Shown: positions 50,411 to 59,489 of the stretch, piece by piece
Numbering within the stretch: the first letter of the stretch is position 1
Layout of the letters: each line of letters begins with the position of its first letter
Assembly (NCBI RefSeq): GCF_039729195.1
Contig: NZ_CP155796.1
Location: forward strand, 6,076,001-6,140,000
Direction of reading: 5' to 3'
DNA from: Mycobacterium sp. DL
GTDB lineage: Bacteria; Actinomycetota; Actinomycetes; Mycobacteriales; Mycobacteriaceae
Length of the DNA stretch: 64,000 bases
Notes under the pieces: model-generated
Databases searched by the model: none
What the model was told of the DNA's origin: nothing
The model's input: the letters and a program-made list of their open reading frames with translations, nothing else
Made by a program: the position numbers and the translations under genes

Positions 50411-51370
50411 TCAGTCCGTGAAGGTCGCGAGCTTCTGCCGCCGTCGGTCGACGACGAGCCGAGTGACGTCGGGGCGGCCGTAGTGGCCTGCGGGGTCGAA
50501 GTTCTGACGCTCGCGACGAACTTCGCCATGATCGAGCGTCGCGACCGTCAGACCCTCGTCGGAGTCGATCGGTTCGACAACCCAGCTTCCATCAGGGGCG
50601 GCGATACACGTCCCGCCCGTGCTGATCTGCTCGTCACTCGCCTCCCTCATCATCTCCGCCCCGGGCATGGTGTCCGGAATGTCGTCCCGTCGCAGAAGTC
50701 CTGACACGGAGATCACATACGAGCGCGACTCCAACGCGATGAACCGCGTGATGTCCGTGGTATCGGAAACGTCGCCCGGCCACAGCGCGATGTGGAGGTC
50801 TTCACCCTCCGCATACAGCGTTGTGCGTGACAGCGGCATCCAGTTCTCCCAACAGTTGAGCGTGCCGAAAGTGAACGGCGGCAACGCATGCGTGACCAGC
50901 CCGTGGCCGTCGCCGCTGGCCCAGCTCAAGCGCTCTTCATAGGTGGGAGTGAGCTTGCGGTGCACTGAGGCGATGTCGCCGAGCGCGTTGATCGTGACCG
51001 CCGAGCAGTAGATGCTGTGGCCCCCGCGATCCAGTGGCCGTTCGGCGACGCCGAGCACCACCGAAATGTGATTGCGTCGAGCAGCTTCGCACACGCCGTC
51101 GAGGTGACCAGCCTCGATCTGAACGGCTTCCTGCAGATAGAGCGAATGGATATCCCGTTGGAGGCTGGAATTGAACCTCGCCCCGTCCGTTCGCCCGAGC
51201 CAGAACGGATAGCCGGGCACCACAGTCTCACCGAATACCACCAGTTTGCAACCACTCTCACCGGCCCGGTCGATGTAGTTCTCGACCTTGGCGAGCGTTG
51301 CGGCGCGGTCGAGGAACACCGGTGCCATCTGAACGGCACCGACGACTTGAGTGTGGTCCACAGGGGACAT
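50411..51370 (-). CDS. Nitrilase/carbon-nitrogen hydrolase
   Basis: A 319-residue nitrilase-superfamily enzyme. The catalytic triad is visible: Glu48 in VVFGETVVPGYPFW, Lys139 in SVHRKLTPTYEE and Cys173 in LNCWENWMPL. The NCWENW context is that of true nitrilases, which turn nitriles into acids and ammonia. It follows the HisD-family gene by 30 bases on the same strand and has AGAGGT before its ATG, so both are one operon. The nitrile is unknown. Confidence 0.85.
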   Translation of the reverse strand: MSPVDHTQVVGAVQMAPVFLDRAATLAKVENYIDRAGESGCKLVVFGETVVPGYPFWLGRTDGARFNSSLQRDIHSLYLQEAVQIEAGHLDGVCEAARRNHISVVLGVAERPLDRGGHSIYCSAVTINALGDIASVHRKLTPTYEERLSWASGDGHGLVTHALPPFTFGTLNCWENWMPLSRTTLYAEGEDLHIALWPGDVSDTTDITRFIALESRSYVISVSGLLRRDDIPDTMPGAEMMREASDEQISTGGTCIAAPDGSWVVEPIDSDEGLTVATLDHGEVRRERQNFDPAGHYGRPDVTRLVVDRRRQKLATFTD

Positions 51371-51400
51371 CGTGTTACCTCTTGCTCGATCTGTCAGTAC

Positions 51401-52750
51401 TCAACGGGACGCGACGTTTTCGGCTCCCACGGTATCGGCATAGATGGCCAGCCTGCGCGTCGCGGTGGCGCTGTGCGCAGCCATCCCTTCCGAATCCGAG
51501 ATGATCTGAACGGCACGGGCCAGCGCTGGGGTGGCCTCGCGGGTGACCCGCTGATAGGTGAGCGGCTTGAGGTAACGCGAGACCGACAGACCCGCGCTGT
51601 GCTTTGCGCCGCCGGCAGTCGGGAGTACGTGGTTGGTGCCCGCCATGCCCTTGTCGGAGTAGGCCACCGTGCTCCAGGGTCCGAGAAACACCGAACCGTA
51701 GTTGCGCAACCTGTCGTGGTACCAGTCGTCGTCCGCGGTGATGACCTCGAGGTGCTCCGGCGCGAGATCGTCGATGAGCGCAGCGGCGGTCTCCCGGTCG
51801 TGGGCGACCGTCACCACTCCGTAGTCGCGCCACGCCGGGCCTGCGATCGGCTCGGTCGCCAGACCCTCCAACTGACGCTCCACCGCTGCGATCACGGCAT
51901 TCCCATGCTCTTCGGAGGTCGTTACCAGAGCGGCCGGAGAGTTGGAGCCGTGCTCGGCCTGACCGAGCAGGTCGGCGGCGACGATCTCGGGGTCGGCGGT
52001 CTCGTCGGAGAGCACGGCCACCTCCGAGGGGCCCGCGAGCAGGTCGATGGCCACAGCGCCGAACAACTGCCGTTTCGCCTCGGCGACATAGGCATTGCCC
52101 GCACCGACGAGCATGTCGACGGGCAGCTCGCCGAGCAGGCCGAACGCCATGGCCGCGAGCGCCTGTACGCCCCCGAGCACAAACACGCGGTCTACTCCGG
52201 ACACGTGGGCCGCGTACACGACGGCGTCGTTCGCGCCGCCGCCGGGCTGAGGCGGCGTGCAGGCGATCACGGTGGACACGCCGGCCACCTTCGCTACGCC
52301 GACAGTCATGAAGGCGGACGCGGTCAGTGGGAAGCGGCCGGCGGGCAGATACGCGCCGACCCGGGTCACGGGCACGTAGCGGGCCCCTGTGACCAAACCC
52401 GGACGAAGTTCGGTCTCGAAATCCACGAGGTGCGAGCGCTGTTCCCGGGCGAATGCCTGGGTACGTTCTGACCCGAGTTGGATCGCTTCCCGGAGGTCGC
52501 CGGGAAGACGGTCGCCGCTTGTGGCGATGTCGGCGGCGGAGAGTTCGAAGTCATCACGATTGTCGTTGTCCAGCGCACGGCTGAAGTCGCGCACGGCGTC
52601 AAGCCCTCTGGTTTCGATGTCGCGGAGCATGGTGGTGACGGTGTCGATGACCGCTGGGTCTCGCTGTGCCGCCGGGGCGTCGATCAAGGGAAGTTTCAGG
52701 TGATGGAACGAGCCCTGCAAACGCTCGAGGAGAGGGGTGGAGTAGCGCAT
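51401..52750 (-). CDS. Histidinol dehydrogenase family protein (HisD/HpsN-like)
   Basis: A 449-residue zinc-type dehydrogenase with the HisD fold: RVGAYLPAGRFPLTASAFM, IDLLAGPSEVAVLSDETADPE, DLLGQAEHGSNSPAALVTT, and the C-terminal GGAKHSAGLSVSRYLKPLTY. The AEHGSNS form recalls sulfopropanediol dehydrogenase (HpsN) and other non-biosynthetic members more than HisD proper. There is no histidine operon nearby; a nitrilase, an APC permease and a LysR regulator surround it, so it probably oxidises an imported amino or polar alcohol. The ATG at 52750 is chosen because the domain starts there. Confidence 0.8.
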   Translation of the reverse strand: MRYSTPLLERLQGSFHHLKLPLIDAPAAQRDPAVIDTVTTMLRDIETRGLDAVRDFSRALDNDNRDDFELSAADIATSGDRLPGDLREAIQLGSERTQAFAREQRSHLVDFETELRPGLVTGARYVPVTRVGAYLPAGRFPLTASAFMTVGVAKVAGVSTVIACTPPQPGGGANDAVVYAAHVSGVDRVFVLGGVQALAAMAFGLLGELPVDMLVGAGNAYVAEAKRQLFGAVAIDLLAGPSEVAVLSDETADPEIVAADLLGQAEHGSNSPAALVTTSEEHGNAVIAAVERQLEGLATEPIAGPAWRDYGVVTVAHDRETAAALIDDLAPEHLEVITADDDWYHDRLRNYGSVFLGPWSTVAYSDKGMAGTNHVLPTAGGAKHSAGLSVSRYLKPLTYQRVTREATPALARAVQIISDSEGMAAHSATATRRLAIYADTVGAENVASR

Positions 52751-52856
52751 ACGACTGACGGTAAAGGTGTTCTTCCACCGGGACCAGACTGTTATCCCCG
52801 CGGTGAGGCAAAGGGTTTGGCTATGCCGCACTTCATTATTGGCGCAAACAGGTTCA

Positions 52857-52893
52857 GCCGCGCATGATCTGAACGAATCAGATCATGCGCGGC
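52857..52893. terminator. Strong hairpin between permease and dehydrogenase genes
   Basis: GCCGCGCATGATCTGA and its exact reverse complement form a 16-base-pair stem around an ACGAA loop. It lies 51 bases after the APC permease stop, so it probably ends that transcript or attenuates reading into the HisD-family gene. No U tract follows on the minus strand. Confidence 0.65.
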
Positions 52894-52943
52894 CTGGTGC
52901 ACTGCGTATCGCAGATCTGCAGTAGCTCCCCTTCAGACAGTTG

Positions 52944-54479
52944 CTACGACGGGATCGCTTCGTCGCGGTCCTTGTCGGTGGTCCGCTCATCGACCAAAGC
53001 AGCGGCGGCGCGCTCGTCTTCGCCCATCGCGAGCGCGTATTTCGGCCCCGCTTCTGAACGGGCGATGCGTCCCCTCAGGACAAGTAGCCACCAGACGCCG
53101 GCCACTGCCATCGTCAGAACAAAGACGACTGCATTGGCTCGAAAGTCGGGGAGCAACAACAGCGCCGACATGACCGCGCCGAACACAACCAGGCCCAGTA
53201 CGTAGATCGGCACCCGGAATCGACCGAGATCGAAGATTCCCGCAATCCCCACCGGAATGCGGTTGCGCGCGTTGGCCACCAGAAGCCCGGCGGTGGTCAG
53301 CAGGTACACGCAGAAGAATCCGAGAGCCGACATCCCGACGATGTACGAGAACGTCGTCTCGTTGGCAAGGGCCGAGAGCAGAAGTGCCAGCGAGACCAGC
53401 CCCGTCGCCATTATCGCAGTCGTCGGGACCTTGTGCTTCTCCGATACCCGGCCCAACAGGTGCGATCCGGGGAGCATGTTGTCTCTGCCCAGGGCATAGA
53501 CCAATCGGCTGGCCACGAGCATGATCGCCAGCACGCACACCAGGATGTTCGTCAGCGCCAAAGCGATCACGAGTTTGGAGAACCACGGGGATACCTGCTG
53601 GGAGAACAGATCGGCGATCGGCGAGGCGCTGTCGGTGATCGTGGCCGGATTCTTGATCACCAGAAGAAAGACGATGTACATGAAGAATTCGATCGCCGAC
53701 GCAACGCCCAACGCCAGAAACATCGTGCGCGGAATGGTGCGACGAGCGTCCTTGGTTTCCTCGGCGATGTCGGCTGCTGCCTCGACTCCGAGCAGTCCGA
53801 AGATGCAGCCGAGGCTGGCGGTCAACCACACGATGACATAGGGCGACGTCGACGCATCCGCGGCGCCGGTGGAGAAGAGAAAGTTGATGCCCTGGTGTTC
53901 GTCGGAGATGAAGAAGGCGACGACGCCGATGAACGCAGTGGCTCCGATCGTCACCACCAACTCCAGCGCCACTCCGATGTTGTTGAGCATGGTCGCGAGT
54001 TTCACGCCGTAGACGTTGATGAGCACACACAGCAGCACCACCGTGATTGCGGTGAATATCTGGACCGGAGTGGTCATCTCGACACCCAGCAGCCCGCCGA
54101 TGTAGCCGGCCATCACGAAGGCGACCCCGGTGAACCCGCTGATGAATCCGACGGCGCCGGCGTATCCGGTGAACCACCCCAGGCTCGGATTGACGAGCCG
54201 GCTCGTCCACTGGTACGCGTAGCCGGCGAGTGGGAGCTTACCTACCAGATCGGCTGCGATGAGTGCCCAGACGAAGAAGACGCAGACCGCGATGGGAAAG
54301 GTCCACACGAAGGCTGGGCCGGCCGTGCTCAGCCCGAATCCGAACCCGGAGAACACAGCAGTGGTGGCGCTGATGACGGAGAAGCCGAGGAAGAACGACG
54401 AGACGCCTCCCACCGATCGACTGAGTTTCTGGGTGTAGCCCAGCTCGCCGAGCTGGCGGTCCTCCTCGGAGCTTTCCAC
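52944..54479 (-). CDS. APC family amino acid/amine permease
   Basis: A 511-residue membrane protein with about 12 helices. The family entry SRSVGGVSSFFLGFSVISATTAVFSGFGFGL and the GVEAAADIAEETKDARRTIPR loop of amino acid permeases are clear. The GTG at 54479 is chosen because AGAGGAG lies 8 bases upstream; earlier TTG and ATG codons to 54551 have no such site. It is divergent from the LysR gene (108 bases) and followed by the strong hairpin and then the dehydrogenase-nitrilase genes. It probably imports their substrate. Confidence 0.85.
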   Translation of the reverse strand: MESSEEDRQLGELGYTQKLSRSVGGVSSFFLGFSVISATTAVFSGFGFGLSTAGPAFVWTFPIAVCVFFVWALIAADLVGKLPLAGYAYQWTSRLVNPSLGWFTGYAGAVGFISGFTGVAFVMAGYIGGLLGVEMTTPVQIFTAITVVLLCVLINVYGVKLATMLNNIGVALELVVTIGATAFIGVVAFFISDEHQGINFLFSTGAADASTSPYVIVWLTASLGCIFGLLGVEAAADIAEETKDARRTIPRTMFLALGVASAIEFFMYIVFLLVIKNPATITDSASPIADLFSQQVSPWFSKLVIALALTNILVCVLAIMLVASRLVYALGRDNMLPGSHLLGRVSEKHKVPTTAIMATGLVSLALLLSALANETTFSYIVGMSALGFFCVYLLTTAGLLVANARNRIPVGIAGIFDLGRFRVPIYVLGLVVFGAVMSALLLLPDFRANAVVFVLTMAVAGVWWLLVLRGRIARSEAGPKYALAMGEDERAAAALVDERTTDKDRDEAIPS

Positions 54480-54587
54480 TGTGATTCTCCTCTTGGCGCG
54501 CATCGGTTTGTCGGGTGGATCCACGCTAAAAGGAGTCTTGCGAGAGGACAACCTTGTGAAATCTTGGGTTTGATATCGTGTGACGCT

Positions 54588-55508
54588 ATGGCTTTATCGC
54601 TGATCCAACTGCGTGTGTTCGTGACGGCAGCGCAGTGCGGTTCGTTCACCGCGGCGGCGAAGCAGCTCTACATGTCGCAGCCCACCGTCTCGGAAACGAT
54701 CCGCCGCATGGAGCAGCACTACGACACGCCGCTGTTCGTGCGAGGCGCCAGGAGGTTGATCCTCACGGCTGCCGGCGAGGAACTCCTGCCCCTGGCCGAG
54801 CAGACCCTGGCATCAGCGGACGGGGCGGACCGCGCCTTGAAGGCGGTCACCGGATTACAGGGCGGCGTCGCATCGATCGGACTGCTCCGCAACGCCAAAT
54901 ACTATGCAATGGCGGACCTTCTGACGTCGTTTCACAGCCGCTACCCCAATGTCCGACTTCGCGTCGTCGGCGTGAACTCCGCCGATGTCGCCGACCTGGT
55001 TCGCGATGGCGCCCTCGAGGCCGGATTGGTCGTCCTGCCCGTGGACACCCGGGAACTGAGTGTCACGCCCCTGCTCCGCGACGAGGTGGTGTTCGCAACG
55101 TCCAGTCCCGCGCGCACCGGGCCCGTCACGCTCGAGGATCTCGCCGCCGCGAATCTGATTCTCTATGACGCGCACGCAGGATGGCGTGATCCCACCCGCC
55201 GCCAACTGGCCGAGCGTGCACTGCTGAAAGGTCTGACGCTGACCCCGCTGATCGAGGTCGAACAAGTCGACACCGCCCTCGATCTGGTAGTGGCCGGAGC
55301 AGGCGAGACCTTCGTGTCGCGCGCTGTCGCCGAATCCCCGATCGCGCCACCTGGCATCAGGTATCTGTCGTTCGACGAGCCGCTCTACGACACCGTCGCT
55401 CTGATCCAGAAGGAGTCCGCTGTCTTGTCCCCCGCAACCAGGGAGCTCGCGCGGCTGGCCCGGGAAACTCTCTCGGACTTCCGCGACGCTGATTCAGTTG
55501 GTCTGTGA
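54588..55508 (+). CDS. LysR family regulator
   Basis: A 306-residue LysR-type regulator. The HTH (about residues 1-62) reads LIQLRVFVTAAQCGSFTAAAKQLYMSQPTVSETIRRMEQHYDTPLFVR and the rest is the two-lobed co-inducer domain. It is divergent from the APC permease gene and most likely activates it and the HisD-family/nitrilase genes when the substrate is present. An ATA-N11-TAT half-palindrome runs into its own start codon. The gene converges on the disulfide reductase gene 10 bases downstream. Confidence 0.85.
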   Translation: MALSLIQLRVFVTAAQCGSFTAAAKQLYMSQPTVSETIRRMEQHYDTPLFVRGARRLILTAAGEELLPLAEQTLASADGADRALKAVTGLQGGVASIGLLRNAKYYAMADLLTSFHSRYPNVRLRVVGVNSADVADLVRDGALEAGLVVLPVDTRELSVTPLLRDEVVFATSSPARTGPVTLEDLAAANLILYDAHAGWRDPTRRQLAERALLKGLTLTPLIEVEQVDTALDLVVAGAGETFVSRAVAESPIAPPGIRYLSFDEPLYDTVALIQKESAVLSPATRELARLARETLSDFRDADSVGL

Positions 55509-55518
55509 CGTAATCCGC

Positions 55519-56946
55519 CTACTCGCTCCTCCGTCGAGCAATAAGCGGGTTCCATATCTGATTGATCGACGGGTGGGGCGCCACCACGTGGCGCAGCACG
55601 TCGATCGGCACCTTGGCGACCACCGCGAGTGTGGCGGCCTGTGCGAGTTCAGCGAACTCGGGTCCGACGAATGTCGCGCCCAGGAGTGTGTCCGTGTCCG
55701 CGTCGATGACCAGTTTCGCCCAGGCGTCGAAGCCGTCGCGGAAGATCGCGAGATCGGGCACCGCTTCCGGATAGCGCGCGGTGGTTGTCGTGACCGTGAA
55801 TCCGTCTGCGCGTGCTTGGCTTTCGGTGCGGCCCACTTCGACCACTTGCGGGTCGGTGTAGACCACTTGCGGCAGGTTGTGTGGGTCTCGTGCGATGAGT
55901 TCGTCGGGGCCGAGTTGGCGTCCCCGTGCGCGCGCAGCGATCACGTCGGCGACGACCACCGCGTGATACTGCGACAGGTGTGACAGCAGCGCACGCCCGG
56001 TGGTGTCCCCCATTGCGTACAGCCAGGTTCCGTCGGTCCCCACTGCGTGCAAGTGGTCGTCGACCGCAACGAAGTCGCCGGCGGGGAGCCCGACGGCGTC
56101 CAGGCCGAGGGCATCGGTATTGACCACCCGGCCGGCGGCGACGACGATTTCATCGACTTCGATGTATTCGTCGTCGACGGTGGCCGTGACGACACCATCT
56201 GCGTCGGACCGGGTCACCGCCGAGAGCTGGGCACCAAATCGAATGTCCACTCCGTTGCGGCGCAACGATTCGGTGACCATCTCGCCGGCCACGGCCTCGG
56301 AGTTGCGCAGCAGCGTGTGACCTCGCACCAGCAGGGTGACCGTGGAACCGAGGCCCGCCAGGATGGTGGCGAATTCCACGCCGACGACACCGCCACCGAC
56401 GATCAGCGCGCGCGGCGGCACCCGGGTCATGGTGGCCAGATCCCTATTGGTCCAGGGTCGCGCGTCGGCAAGTCCCGGTACGTCGGGGATGGCGGGGCGG
56501 GTGCCGGTCGCCAGCACTACCGCATGCCGCGCGCTGATCGGCTCCTCACGTCCATCACGGTGAGTCACGGTGACCTCACGTTCGCCCGACAGCCGACCGT
56601 GAGCGTGGATCACCGCGAACCCGTCGTGTTGCAGGGCCGCGGTGACACCGTCGTCGTTGAGATGGTCGACGATCGCATCACGCTTGGCGAAGACCGCGGC
56701 CACGTCGACCTGCGCCTGGCCCACGGCTTCGCGCACGCCGGGAACGGCTTTCGCCAGTGCCAGCACCTCGATCGGCCGCAGGAGTGTCTTGGTCGGATTG
56801 CACGCCCAGTAGTGGCATTCGCCGCCGATCAAGCGTTCCTCGACCAGCGCGACGGTCAACCCTTCGGCGCTGAGATAGCCCGCCGCCGAAGCGCCGCCCG
56901 GGCCACCGCCGATGACGATCACGTCGAACTCGGTGGGTTGTGTCAT
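55519..56946 (-). CDS. FAD-dependent disulfide reductase (lipoamide dehydrogenase-like)
   Basis: A 475-residue flavoprotein of the pyridine nucleotide-disulfide oxidoreductase class I group. It has the FAD motif VIVIGGGPGGASAAGYL, a redox pair C-HYWA-C in GGECHYWACNPTKTLL (usual spacing), the NAD(P)H motif ALIVGGGVVGVEFATILAGLG and LYAMGDTTGRALLSH. The C-terminal His motif is APHPSINQIW, where the usual Glu partner of the catalytic His is Gln. Its start overlaps the OsmC fusion gene's end within a few bases, so they are coupled. It probably reduces a disulfide made by that OsmC domain. Confidence 0.8.
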   Translation of the reverse strand: MTQPTEFDVIVIGGGPGGASAAGYLSAEGLTVALVEERLIGGECHYWACNPTKTLLRPIEVLALAKAVPGVREAVGQAQVDVAAVFAKRDAIVDHLNDDGVTAALQHDGFAVIHAHGRLSGEREVTVTHRDGREEPISARHAVVLATGTRPAIPDVPGLADARPWTNRDLATMTRVPPRALIVGGGVVGVEFATILAGLGSTVTLLVRGHTLLRNSEAVAGEMVTESLRRNGVDIRFGAQLSAVTRSDADGVVTATVDDEYIEVDEIVVAAGRVVNTDALGLDAVGLPAGDFVAVDDHLHAVGTDGTWLYAMGDTTGRALLSHLSQYHAVVVADVIAARARGRQLGPDELIARDPHNLPQVVYTDPQVVEVGRTESQARADGFTVTTTTARYPEAVPDLAIFRDGFDAWAKLVIDADTDTLLGATFVGPEFAELAQAATLAVVAKVPIDVLRHVVAPHPSINQIWNPLIARRRSE

Positions 56947-56947
56947 A

Positions 56948-58192
56948 TCAGCCTCTGTCTTCGTCGGTTCGCGTTTCAACGGTGTGGATCACCACTTCGG
57001 AACGAAGGGTGCGGTGCACCGGGCACCGGTCGGCGATGGCGAGCAATGCAGCCCGCTGTTCGGCGTCGAGGGGCCCGATCAGGGTGATATCGCGTTCGAT
57101 CCGGTCCACCATCCCCGTGGCGGTCTCGCACTCGGCACAGTCGTCGGCGTGGATTCGGCAGCGGCGTGACTCGACGACGACACGTTCGAGCGGAAACTGC
57201 TTGCGATCGGCGTACATCCGCACCGTCATCGATGTACACGCTCCGAGCGCGGCAAGGAGCAGGTCATACGGGTTGGGGCCCGTGTCATCACCCACAGGGT
57301 GGGGTTCGTCTGCGGACAGTCGATGACTGCCTGCACTGATCTGCTGAGTGAGTCTGCCTGTGCCGCTTTCAGCGACCCGTACGACACCGTCGGCGGTGTC
57401 GGCGGTGTCAGCGATCTGGACCATGCTGGTGGGGGCATCCGCGTACCTGCTCGACCAGGCGGCGAGGACATTCGCCGCGTACTCGGCGTCAGCCCGGTTG
57501 CTGAGTAGGTGGTCGGCACCGTCGAGGCTGATGAACGACTTCGGATGTCGCGCGGTGTCGAAGATGGTTCGCGCGTTGTCGACCGACACCACCTCGTCGA
57601 CTGGGGAGTGCAGGACGAGCAGGGCGGCATCGAGCGCGGAGATCCGTTCGCGCTGTGGTTGAGACGCGATGTCGTCGAGGAACTGCCGACTCACCCGAAA
57701 TGGCCGGCCTCCCAGCGACACCGTGGCCTCCTCACCCCGTTCGACGGCGGGCAGGGCGCCGCCCAACAGTCCGAGCACGTGGGCGGGGTCGGCTGGTGCA
57801 CCTATGGTGGCGACCGCGCGCACCTCGGGTATCAACGGGGCAGCGGCCAGGACTGCCGCTCCTCCCAGTGAATGTCCGATCAGAATGGACGGTGCAGAGT
57901 ACTGACTGCGGAGATGGTCTGCAGCGTTCACCATGTCCTCGATGTTGGAGCTGAAGCTCGTCGAGGCGAAGTCACCGTCGGACTCCCCCAACCCTGTGAA
58001 GTCGAAGCGCAGCACCGCGATTCCCTGCTTGGCAAGCGCGCGCGAGATCCGCCCTGCGGCAACATTGTCCTTGCCGCAGGTGAAGCAGTGGGCGAACAGC
58101 GCGAAGGCCCTGGGGGTTCCGGTCGGCAGTTCCAGCTTGCCCGCCAACTCGCCGCCACTCCCGCGGAAGACCGTTCTGGTCTGGGTGCTCAT
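56948..58192 (-). CDS. Alpha/beta hydrolase-OsmC fusion protein
   Basis: A 414-residue fusion. Residues 1-250 are an alpha/beta hydrolase with Ser108 in LIGHSLGGAA, Asp199 in HSPVDEVV and His228 in DGADHLL. Residues about 270-410 are an OsmC/Ohr-type domain with the peroxidatic Cys319 (LGACTSMTVRMYADRK) and resolving Cys390 (DRCPVHRTL). OsmC domains reduce organic peroxides through these cysteines. The fusion type is known, with an unsettled role. The ATG at 58192 is chosen because the hydrolase domain starts there. A disulfide reductase gene follows at once. Confidence 0.85.
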   Translation of the reverse strand: MSTQTRTVFRGSGGELAGKLELPTGTPRAFALFAHCFTCGKDNVAAGRISRALAKQGIAVLRFDFTGLGESDGDFASTSFSSNIEDMVNAADHLRSQYSAPSILIGHSLGGAAVLAAAPLIPEVRAVATIGAPADPAHVLGLLGGALPAVERGEEATVSLGGRPFRVSRQFLDDIASQPQRERISALDAALLVLHSPVDEVVSVDNARTIFDTARHPKSFISLDGADHLLSNRADAEYAANVLAAWSSRYADAPTSMVQIADTADTADGVVRVAESGTGRLTQQISAGSHRLSADEPHPVGDDTGPNPYDLLLAALGACTSMTVRMYADRKQFPLERVVVESRRCRIHADDCAECETATGMVDRIERDITLIGPLDAEQRAALLAIADRCPVHRTLRSEVVIHTVETRTDEDRG

Positions 58193-58380
58193 GCAGTCAC
58201 ACCGTAGCCTGCGCTGACGCGGGAGCTGCGCGTTTGCAGCGACATTGGCTTCCTCTGGTCGAAAGGTCAAAATGCTTCCGATACATGAGTGCCGTCGGTA
58301 CAGCGTGGCGTTACACGTCGGCATCAGACCTCCGGACGAAGACGTGGCCGCACTGTACCGGCAGGGGCTAGCCTGACCGG

Positions 58381-59468
58381 ATGCCATCGACGCCTCTCCC
58401 CGTGGTGCTGGCCACGCTCGCCCTGCGACGCAGGCTCAAGCAGCTCGCAGACAAGCTGGTGCCGCCTCAGATCGCGATGCTGGACCTCGGCGAGGGTGTC
58501 GGCAGTGTTCAGATCGCCGCAGCCATTGCCGAACTCGGGATTGCCGATGTGCTCGCCAGTGGACCGATGTCGCGGCGCAGATTGCCGCCCGGATCGAGTG
58601 TGATGAAGAGACCACACACCGTCTGCTCCGGGGTGCCGTCGCGTGCGACCTGTGCGCGATGGACCACCGGACCGGTGCGGTGAAGCTGACCCGCATGGGG
58701 GCGGTGTTGCGCAGCGACCATCCTGCGTCGCTGCGGGCCTGGATGCGCTACAAGGGGATGCGGTCGACCGTCGACGCCTGGGGTGGCCTGGCCGCCAGCG
58801 TGCGCAGCGGCCGGAGCGCGTTCGAGCTCGTGCACGGCATGTCGGTGTGGGAGTGGTTCGCCGCGCACCCGGACGAGCAGCGCGTCTTCGCGTCGACGAT
58901 GCGCCAGGCCACCGAGATCAGTGCCCGCGCCATTGCGCGGGCCTACCCGTGGCCAGACGGCGCGGTCGTGTGCGACGTGGCCGGCGGGATCGGCACGCTG
59001 CTGTCGGTGATCGTGGCCGAGTCTCAAGCGAACCTGCGTGGGGTTCTGGTCGACAGTGCGGGAATGATCGCCGAAGCCGAGAAATTCCTCGCCGACCGCG
59101 ATGTCGCCGAGCGCATCGATCGTGTCGAGGGCGATATCTTCCGCACTATCAACGCGACCGCCGACGTGTACGTGCTCAAGGATGTGCTGCACGACTGGGA
59201 TGACGAACGCTGCGCGAAGATCCTCGCCGCGGTGGCGGCGAGCATGCCCAGTGGCAGCAGGCTGGTGGTGGTCGAGTATCTCCAGCCGCGGAATCGCCCG
59301 AATCCGTTCTCCCCGCTTCTGGATCTACATACGTTGACCCAACGCGACGGTGGACGTCTGCGCTCGTTGGCCGAACTGTCGACACTGCTCACCGGCGCCG
59401 GTTTGCGGCCTACCGGCCGCACGTTCTCGGTCGTGCCGCACGACCTCGTCGAAGCCGAGAAGGTCTGA
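58381..59468 (+). pseudogene. O-methyltransferase gene with a frameshift
   Basis: The gene starts at ATG 58381 with ALRRRLKQLADKLVPPQIAMLDLGEGVG and AAIAELGIADVLASGPMS. Near 58570-58576 one base is missing (ATGTCGCGGCGC); the next frame continues with AAQIAARIECDEETTHRLLRGAVACDL, then MDHRTGAVKLTRMGAVLRS, the SAM motif VCDVAGGIGTLLSVIVAE and the catalytic-region YVLKDVLHDWDDERCAKIL. With the frame corrected it is a complete caffeate/hydroxyneurosporene-type O-methyltransferase of about 362 residues. It is either a recent pseudogene or a sequencing error. Confidence 0.85.
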
Positions 59469-59489
59469 GCGAGGTACGCGAAGACGCTC

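Noticed and set aside
51017..52471. Open frame of 484 codons on the plus strand
   Set aside because: It is antisense to the nitrilase and HisD-family genes, whose active-site motifs are intact.
51401..52750. Gene as biosynthetic hisD
   Set aside because: No other his genes are near, and the AEHGSNS variant and catabolic neighbours point to a non-biosynthetic family member.
53433..54587. Long plus-strand extension before the LysR gene
   Set aside because: It is antisense to the APC permease; the LysR HTH begins properly at the ATG at 54588.
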